DNA from: Chamaecrista fasciculata
Lineage: Eukaryota; Streptophyta; Magnoliopsida; Fabales; Fabaceae
Length of the DNA: 64,000 bases
Assembly: GCA_003254925.1 (NCBI GenBank)
Contig: QANZ01017532.1
Coordinates: forward strand, 24,625 to 88,624
Reading direction: 5' to 3'
Position 1 is the stretch's first letter, and every line of letters starts with the position of its first letter. Below the pieces are notes generated by a model. That model was not told the DNA's origin and searched no databases. It was given only the letters and a program-made list of their open reading frames with translations. Shown piece by piece: positions 57,601-64,000 of this stretch. Position numbers and translations under genes: made by a program.

Positions 57601-60600
57601 TGATTTGCTCAAATCCTATTGGTTGGAATGAGTCATGAGATTTTGATTTTATAATTTAAATATTACTTTAATAATTAAATATAAAAATCGACTTTAGCCT
57701 AGACCCAAACTCTAAAATGCAAGATCAAATCTTCCATCCCAAGAAAGGGGGTAGGCGAAATTCTCATGGAGTTTTTGGAGGAATTTTATAACAACCCAAA
57801 CTCCTTAGGTAGTTATAACTAATTCCTAACAATTTTGAATAAAAGAATTACCTTAATATCTTTTAATTCAAATCCTATATCTTTTCCAAAAGATATTTAT
57901 CTTATCTTTATTTAATTAATAAAAACAATTTCTATTAATAAAAACAAAGATAATGAGGCGCCACCCTCATCCTTTTATTTCCCAATTTTAGTGAATTTAA
58001 TAAATCAATAATTCCCTAATTTTTAGGAAACTTATTTAATTTATTTATTCACTAATATTTTAATTGTAAAACTATTTAACAATTAATTTAAATTTAAATT
58101 TGTCCAACAAATTTAAAACCTCAATCATAGATATTTATTTAAGACAAGATTTAATGTCCTAAGACATTTAACTATGTCCTAAATTGTGTCACCTAAGTGA
58201 CTCACGAATTAACCCTAATTCGTGTCCCAAAAATTAGCATCTTGATCCTGCTCATGTGTGACCCAGCAGGCCTCACGTGAAGTTGGCAGCAAATCATCTT
58301 TATGATTCACAAGTTGTGAGCGGACTCTAGCAAGCCATCACAACTACCCAAAACACGGGAGTTATCGCTTTAACGTTTTAACGATTTAACCTAAATACCA
58401 CCTTGTCATAATTCCTATTGTCTCACGATATTTTGGTCATGGATCAGGCACGGGAATGTCATCCAAAATCCAAACCACAACTTTCTCGATTTCCTGAGTT
58501 AGTCCCAATTCCCAGCGTGGCCACGCATTTCTTGGACAGACTCATCGAGGGCGCCAGTTAAATATCTCTCATCTTAAATGAGGGACAAAATCCCATCTTG
58601 GTCAACCACATTCCTTTGCACGGTAATCAACCAAACCCGTACCTAGCCTGTATGGCTACCCTGCTACGGGTAACGTTGGACTAGGCCAAAGTTTGACAAC
58701 TACAATGCCGGAATAGTCAAGACCTCAGGTCTAAGGCTATCGTGACAGGTGTACAGGAGAGGCTCGCTTATGACTAAACCCATGCAGGACTCTCCGGGTC
58801 GGTCCAGCAACTTGTAACCCTTACATAATTGCATCATGACTCTCGAGAAGCATCTAGTGCATGTATCTCTATACACCGAGGTCATGCTGGTCTTGGTTCA
58901 TTTACGCTCCCACGTGAATGATCGACCAGGGACAGTTTTAGATTATTTATCATATAATTAATCAAGGATTGTTATCATAGTAAACACGCTAATAATATGA
59001 TAACCATTAATTTATCCCCATAAATTAATTAATATGTTCAAAACATATTTATAAAATGATTGGCCCTAGGGCACAATCTCCAACAATGTCTTCATCAATA
59101 AAGCCATGAAGGAAAGCATTATTAACATCAAACTGATGTAAAGGCCATCCTTTAGAAACTGCCAATGCTAATAAAATGCGCACAGTAACATTCTTTGCCA
59201 CAGGAGAAAAACTGTCATTGTAATCCAATCCTTCAATTTGGTTAAAACCTTTTGCTACTAGTCGGGCTTTATACCTTTCCAAAGTACCATCAGCCTTCAA
59301 TTTTACCTTATATACCCACTTACAACCAATGGGTTTCTTCCCTGGAGGTAAAGGCACTAAATCCCAAGTATGATTGCCTTCCAAAGCAAGAATTTCTTTT
59401 GTCATGGCGTGCTGCCAATCTACAGAATGCTGGGCTTCAGAATAACTTTTAGGTTCTGTTATAGCAGAAATGTTTCCCAAGAAATGAAGATAGTCAGCAG
59501 AGAATAAAGTGGGATAAAGAAAAGGAAAAGAGGGAGGGGTATGAGCAGTAGGATGATGAATAGAACAAGTAACAAAGTCTTTCATCCAAGGAGGTTGAGT
59601 TTTTATACGAGTACTTTTCCTTGTAGGAACAACGGGTAAAGAATTAGAAACTAGTGAAGAAGAAGAATGCAGAGAAGTATTTTGGGATGAGACAATATCT
59701 GTGGAAGAAAAAGGAAGAGGAGAAATAGTGTTGGAAGATGACACAATATCAGGAGGAGAAGAAGAAGAAACAGGAAGAACAGTGGGATATGATTTAAAAG
59801 AATTGATGAATCAAAATGATCATCAATGACACATGGCAAAGGAATATTGGAAGCAGTAGAAGACAAAGAATCATGATAAGGAAAATGATTTTCAAAGAAA
59901 ATAACATCTCTACTGACAATGATTTTCTGATCAACTAAATCATAGCATTTGTAACCTTTACAATTAGGAACATATCCTAAGAAAAGACACTTATGTGCTC
60001 TATCATCAAATTTCTTTCGAGCAATGGGAACAGTAGAAGCATAGCATAAACAACCAAAAATCTTCAATCTAGAGTAATCTGGAACAGACTGAGTTAATCT
60101 TTGATAAGGACAATCCCAGTCAAGAACAGAACTAGGCAAACGATTAATCAAATATGTAGCAGTAAGAATAGCTTCTCCCCAAAAACATTGTGGCAATCTA
60201 GCATGATGCAAAATGGCACGAGCAACCTGAACTAAATGCCGATGCTTCCTCTCCACAACACCATTCTGTTGTGGAGTATAAACACAACTTCTCTGATGTA
60301 CTATGTCATGACTATGCAAAAGATGTTGACACTCTCTACTTAAAAATTCAGTGCCATTATCTGAACGAATAGTCTTAACAGTAGTATGATAGTGATTCTG
60401 AACATATTTCACAAAATTAGTGAGTAATTGGGGCACTTGGGATTTAGTATGAAGAAGAAAAGTCCAAACAGCTCTTGTGTAATCATCTACAATGGTCAAA
60501 AAAAATCTAGCACCAGAAATAGAAGGAAGATGATAGGGTCCCCAAACATCAAGATGAATCAACTCAAAACTAGTAGTAGTGGTAATAGAACTATGACCAA

Positions 60601-63213
60601 ATGGTAATCGTGTTTGCTTAGCAGTTTGACAAGCCTCACAAACATCCAGCACTACAGTTTTATCAAACAATTTCAACTTATTCAGAACCACAATACTAGG
60701 GTGGCCTAACCTATTGTGCCAACAAACAGCATTATCAGCAGTAGTACAAGCAAAAGAGCAATGTTTATGAAACTGTGAAGAAAAAACATTAACAGAACTA
60801 GGAACATTCTGCAGCTTATACAAATGTCTGTCCACTCTGCCTGAAGCTAGAAGAACCTTACTCTTCTGGTCCTGCACAGTGCATCCAGAAGAATCAAAAG
60901 TAAACATCAAACCAGTATTGGCTGCAAGTCTATGAACAGAGATTAGATTAAACTTGAAGCCAGGAACAAAAAATACTGATTTGAGAGTAATTGCTGGAGT
61001 AAGAACAACATCACCAATTTTTGTAACTTGTCTAACAGTTCCATCAGGCAAGATAACATTACTCTTTCCAGAAATAGGCACAAGATTAGTGAATAAAGAA
61101 ATATCACCAGAAATATGGCAGGAAGCACCAGAGTCAATTATCCAATCACGATTATGCAACACAAAAGAAGAAGGCTGAGTAATATTACCTGCAAAATCCG
61201 TGAAACAACTAGTGTTCAAAGGAGTAGCCTCAATCACAGATTTGCCTTTGATGAAATGCTGCATCTGAGCAATCAACTCAGAAAGACTATTCTTATCGGA
61301 AGAACTTGCATCTTTAACTGAATCACCATCAGATGAAGTATGTGCTATGTTATTGACAAAATCCTTGCCAGTCTTAGAGTTTTGACCTTGCAACTCCTTG
61401 AACCAGTCCGGATAGCCATGCTTTTTAAAGCAAGCTTCCTCTAAATGACCAGTTTTATGACAATGCGTACAATATCGATCAGCTTTCTTCATATCCTTTT
61501 TCTTAGAAAAATTTTTAGAATCAGAGAAATTTTTCTGTGTAGTAGAAAACTTCGCTGCCAGAGCACTATGCTCAGATATCGTAATATCAGAAGGATTAGT
61601 AAGACGCTGATTCTCAATTCTAGAAACAATTGAGTAGGCCTTATTAAAAGATGGAAGAGGATCCATCATCAGCACAGTACTAGTCACAGCATCATAGGAT
61701 TCATGTAATCCCATCAGAAACTGCATGACTTGAGCAGAAACAGCATTTTCATCAAGAAATTGTTGAGCATCACAGCTACATGGAGGACGAGGCTCAAGAC
61801 AATTGAGTTCTTCCCAAAGTTTACGCAAATTATTGGAATAGACAGCAAGAGAATCGGTACCTTGCTTAGTATTCTGCAATTGTTTCCTTAGATTGAAGAC
61901 ACGTAGCTTATCTTTCTGTCCAAATTTCTCGTCTAATTCGGACCAAAGATGTCGAGCAGAAGTAGCGTAAATGTACACTTCCGATAAATCTTTGGACATA
62001 GCATTCAAGATCCATGAGGTAACCATGGAATCAACGAAGCTCCAGGTCAGAAAATCTTCTGAAGACTCATCCGCAGGTTTGAGGCAGCGTCCTTCAACGA
62101 AACTCAATTTGTTCTTGGCGTTTAATGCAATGCGCATCGAACGCTTCCAGATCGTGTAATTAGTCATGGTAAGTGGATGAGAAACAAGATGAATGCCTGG
62201 ATTGTCCGATGAATGAAGATAAAGCGGATCTTTACGGCTTAGGGCAGTAGAAACACCATCAGAAGTAGCACTGCGAGTAGCAGAAGCAGTAGCAGAAGTA
62301 GCTGAGATCTCCATTAAAGAAGCAGTGAAAGAAATTAGGTATTGGATCGTATGAAATGCTCTGATACCATGAGAAAGTATGAGCACAATAGTAGAAAGCA
62401 GAGAGAGCAAGACGAAGAGAAAAATGAATTTAGGGAAAATCTATCTTTATTAATCACAGGATAACAATATATATACATCTCCAGCTGTGGGTAGGCTAAC
62501 TAAATGAAAACAAACTCAAAACTAACCTGAAAACTAATTAACAACTATTTACAGAAATTATCCTATACAGCACATAAAAGTTACACCAGAAAATATCTAC
62601 AACTGTACACGTGTCTTCAAAGAGTATAAGGTCGTTTAGAAACTAAATGCACCAGCAAAATGTTCGGAAAGATTGCCAAGGGAAGGAATTTAATTCTCTT
62701 GACCATAACAACAAAAAGAGGAAAACAAAACAACTAACTTACTAAGATGTTTCTGTAAAAATTGAAACTTTGGGGGTGCAACTATAGGTTTCAAAGACTT
62801 CAAGTGAGGAAAATGCAATTCACTTTATTCATGCATCTGCAAATTCTTCTTGTTATAAATCACAACCTACAAGTTTTCATTGCAGATGCTCACATGGAAC
62901 AAAATTGGCATCTCAAACGTTGCAGGAGAAATATCTTTGCTCTCAGGATTAATTATGTGGTCTACTACCTTCCCTCGCATAAGGCGAAAAGTCTTCGAGC
63001 TTTTCTTCTATACTCACAACCTATACATTGTCTTTGTTGTCTTCTTTCTGCTGCATGTGGGTTTCTCCAGTTGTTGCATAATGCTTCCAGGATTCTACTT
63101 ATTCTTAATTGATCGGTACCTGCGGTTCCTTCAGTCTCAACAGAGAATTCGGTTGGTTTCTGCACGAGTTTTGCCTTGTGAAGTTGTTGAGCTGAATTTC
63201 TCCAAGAACCCAG
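54667..63213 (+). CDS. FRO: Ferric-chelate reductase (FRO2-type), two exons, partial
   Basis: Two exons are visible. Exon 54667-54901 begins mid-codon and encodes WQAKLEYSALALG, LVGNICLAFLFFPVSRG, LTSEASIKYHIWLGH and TLFTAHGLCYIIFW. Exon 62886-63213 encodes GISNVAGEISLLSG, TTFPRIRRKVFELFFYTH, FFLLHVGFS and LIDRYLRFLQSQQ. These are the membrane heme-binding helices of plant ferric reductases, with paired histidines spaced as in the family (THNL to LLHV, 13 apart), and the start of the FAD-binding region. FRO enzymes move electrons from NADPH through FAD and two hemes to extracellular ferric chelates. The likeness is to the FRO1-FRO5 group rather than FRO6/7. The intron between them is about 8 kb because a copia element sits in it. 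Its donor reads GAG|GCAAGT, a GC-AG type. The 5' exons are not found in the 11 kb upstream and the 3' exons lie beyond the window. Confidence 0.9.
55457..55706 (-). repeat. 3' LTR of the copia element
   Basis: Read on the minus strand it runs from TGAAGACACG to CTTTCTCA. It is preceded by the polypurine tract. Confidence 0.95.
55707..55716 (-). other. Polypurine tract
   Basis: GAGGGGGGGC on the minus strand, directly before the 3' LTR and overlapping the end of the pol reading frame. Confidence 0.9.
55715..56893 (-). pseudogene. copia pol, RT C-terminal part and RNase H
   Basis: An open minus-strand frame has the reverse transcriptase signatures LYGLKQASRQW and YVDDILITS, then the copia RNase H (FCDADWATCPDTRRS, SRSSAEAEYRALS). 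It is the downstream half of the pol frame, separated from the upstream half by the solo LTR. The cut falls in RT shortly after the first catalytic aspartate region. Confidence 0.95.
56894..59085 (-). mobile_element. Nested solo LTR, 2.19 kb
   Basis: The insert begins TGTTGGGAAATC and ends TCTCCAACA, so both strands read TGTTGG...CCAACA. A perfect 5-bp duplication ATGTC lies on both sides (56889-56893 and 59086-59090). It contains no coding frame, primer site or second LTR, so it is what remains after LTR-LTR recombination. A CTATAAATAGAGG on the minus strand (near 57410) is the likely TATA box, which sets the orientation. Confidence 0.9.
59091..62314 (-). pseudogene. copia gag, protease, integrase and RT N-terminal part
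   Basis: The minus-strand start at 62314 opens an 850-codon frame. Gag has DNPGIHLVSHPLTMTNY and a CX2CX4HX4C knuckle (CTHCHKTGHLEEAC). Protease has WIIDSGASCH. The integrase HHCC finger reads HNRLGHPS with CEACQTAK, and the catalytic core has HLDVWGP, IRSDNGTEF and NGVVERKHR. Near 59805 a single-base shift moves the frame; it resumes with a Ser/Pro-rich linker, then RKSTRIKTQPPW and the start of RT (GCKWVYKVKLKADG, QIEGLDYNDSFSPV). The frame then meets the solo LTR. Apart from the shift, coding is intact. Confidence 0.95.
62358..62369 (-). other. Primer-binding site of the copia element
   Basis: Minus strand TGGTATCAGAGC, a perfect plant tRNA-iMet primer site, directly after the 5' LTR. Confidence 0.95.
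62370..62619 (-). repeat. 5' LTR of the copia element
   Basis: Identical by eye to 55457-55706 and followed on the minus strand by the primer site. Confidence 0.95.
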
Positions 63214-63269
63214 GTGATAATATCCAATTTTTGTATGAAATTCAATGTCATGTTCTTTGTTATATTTAG

Positions 63270-63603
63270 GGAAAAATGCAAATACCCTCTTCAACTATAG
63301 TCTAGTTGCAAGTAGCTCCCTTCAACTATGGCTTAGTTGTAAATCGACCCATCAACTATCAAACATAGAAAATAACCTCCTTCAACTATGGTTTAGTTGC
63401 AAATACCTCCCTTAAACTTTAAAATTTAGAAAATAGCCTTTTGAATTTTCATTTAAAATTTAGTATCTTTGAATTAAATATTTTTAGACTTTTTAATGGA
63501 TAGATAAATTTTAAATCATTAAATATGTATGCATAGAAATATTATGTAAAAACTTTGTCTAAAATTAGAGTTAAAGAAAATGTTGTGAAAGTTCAAGGGG
63601 TTA
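63270..63603. repeat. MITE half arm in the next FRO intron
   Basis: Repeats of CCTTCAACTATGGTTTAGTTGCAAAT with slight variation, typical of a fold-back MITE arm. The inverted partner was not seen before the LTR at 63604. Confidence 0.5.
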
Positions 63604-64000
63604 TGTCACGACCCCCTCTTTGGAGGAACGTGACCGGCACGAACATGAGCCTATCCCATGCCGTAAGCCTACCCACAGACAATCCATAACAATCATTTGT
63701 AACATAATCTTGACTTGACAAGTCATAATGCATATATAATCTTTACAATACTTGGCCATTATAAACTTGATGTAAATATCATTTCAATGCAACAAAACAA
63801 AACACATAAGTAGACCACACAAAATGATAATGATACATAACCCCAAATCCTCTCTCTAAGTACAAGTGGAGCCGACAGTGTGGGACTCATCACAATTCTA
63901 ATTAAGAATGAATTACCCACATGAACAATGATGAGGGCTCTTGACTGACTTTCTCCTAAAACTGAAATAGCGGCTTGCTCTGGACCTGTATCTAAAAAAA
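63604..64000 (-). mobile_element. LTR end, same family type as the left-edge LTR
   Basis: Begins TGTCACGACCCCCTC, then GTGACCGGCAC and GAGCCTATCCCATGCC, closely paralleling 1763 onward. No primer site lies to its left, so it is the 3' LTR of a minus-strand element or a solo LTR. Its other end is beyond the window. It inserts into the FRO intron after 63213. Confidence 0.7.

Larger units (their letters stand above)
55457..62619 (-). mobile_element. Young Ty1/copia retrotransposon in FRO intron
   Basis: Direct LTRs of 250 bp (55457-55706 and 62370-62619) appear identical base for base, and a 5-bp duplication AAGAG flanks the element (55452-55456 and 62620-62624). Orientation is minus: the primer site is beside the right LTR and the polypurine tract beside the left one. 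Order on the minus strand is gag, protease, integrase, reverse transcriptase, RNase H, as in Ty1/copia. It is disabled by a frameshift near 59805 and by a solo LTR at 56894-59085. It is antisense to FRO. Confidence 0.96.

Noticed and set aside
59049-59744. Separate gene upstream of the copia RT
   Set aside because: It is the same pol gene continuing after a one-base shift and ending at the nested solo LTR.

Overview
The window is nuclear DNA from a flowering plant, almost certainly a core eudicot (species not determinable from sequence alone). It is AT-rich, has multi-exon genes with plant-type introns, and is crowded with plant transposable elements: LTR retrotransposons, CACTA, MULE and hAT elements, fold-back MITEs and tRNA-derived SINEs. 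No bacterial, organellar or CRISPR features are seen.

Layout. 1-4170: the 5' end of a minus-strand LTR retrotransposon that runs off the left edge (internal part, tRNA-Met-type primer site, 2.4 kb LTR). 4171-9240: AT-rich DNA with a small broken GRF zinc-finger/coiled-coil gene on the plus strand and spliced tail exons of an unrecognised, possibly MULE-linked gene on the minus strand. 9240-9720: a GC-rich promoter-like block built from three copies of a dyad-containing module. 10524-11138: the SWIM/zinc-knuckle end of a MULE transposase, cut by a 6.5 kb CACTA element (11139-17631) that keeps a seven-exon Transposase_24 (TNPA-like) gene and dense subterminal repeats but no recognisable catalytic transposase. 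17632-20390: MITEs and a very short SINE-like insertion.

20395-43370 is the real gene space. It holds an intact CYP71-clan cytochrome P450 (three exons, 510 aa, plus strand) converging on an intact BAT1/GABP-type amino-acid permease (seven exons, 546 aa, minus strand). The permease is then repeated as a second intact copy (544 aa) at 34321-41614. The duplicated unit starts just after the P450 stop codon, so the second permease has an orphan copy of the P450 3' flank beside it. The two permease copies differ mainly by MITE insertions in introns and upstream DNA, so each serves as the empty-site control for the other. The spacer between them carries a non-autonomous LTR element and a decayed copia RNase H remnant.

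43370-54520 is repeat-rich: two hAT-like elements with 8-bp target duplications, MULE-like MITEs with 9-bp duplications, a SINE with a 15-bp duplication, and a decayed MULE transposase whose downstream part resembles a plant mobile domain. 54667 to the right edge holds two exons of a FRO2-type ferric-chelate reductase (plus strand). They are separated by an apparent GC-AG intron that contains a young Ty1/copia element (7.16 kb, 250-bp LTRs identical by eye, TSD AAGAG). That element is itself split in pol by a 2.19 kb solo LTR (TSD ATGTC). The next FRO intron is entered at 63604 by an LTR resembling the one at the left edge.

Functionally the window offers an oxidative enzyme, two amino-acid carriers and an iron reductase. 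Nothing in the sequence shows that they act together. The main biology visible is gene duplication plus repeated intron invasion by transposons that leaves the coding exons open.
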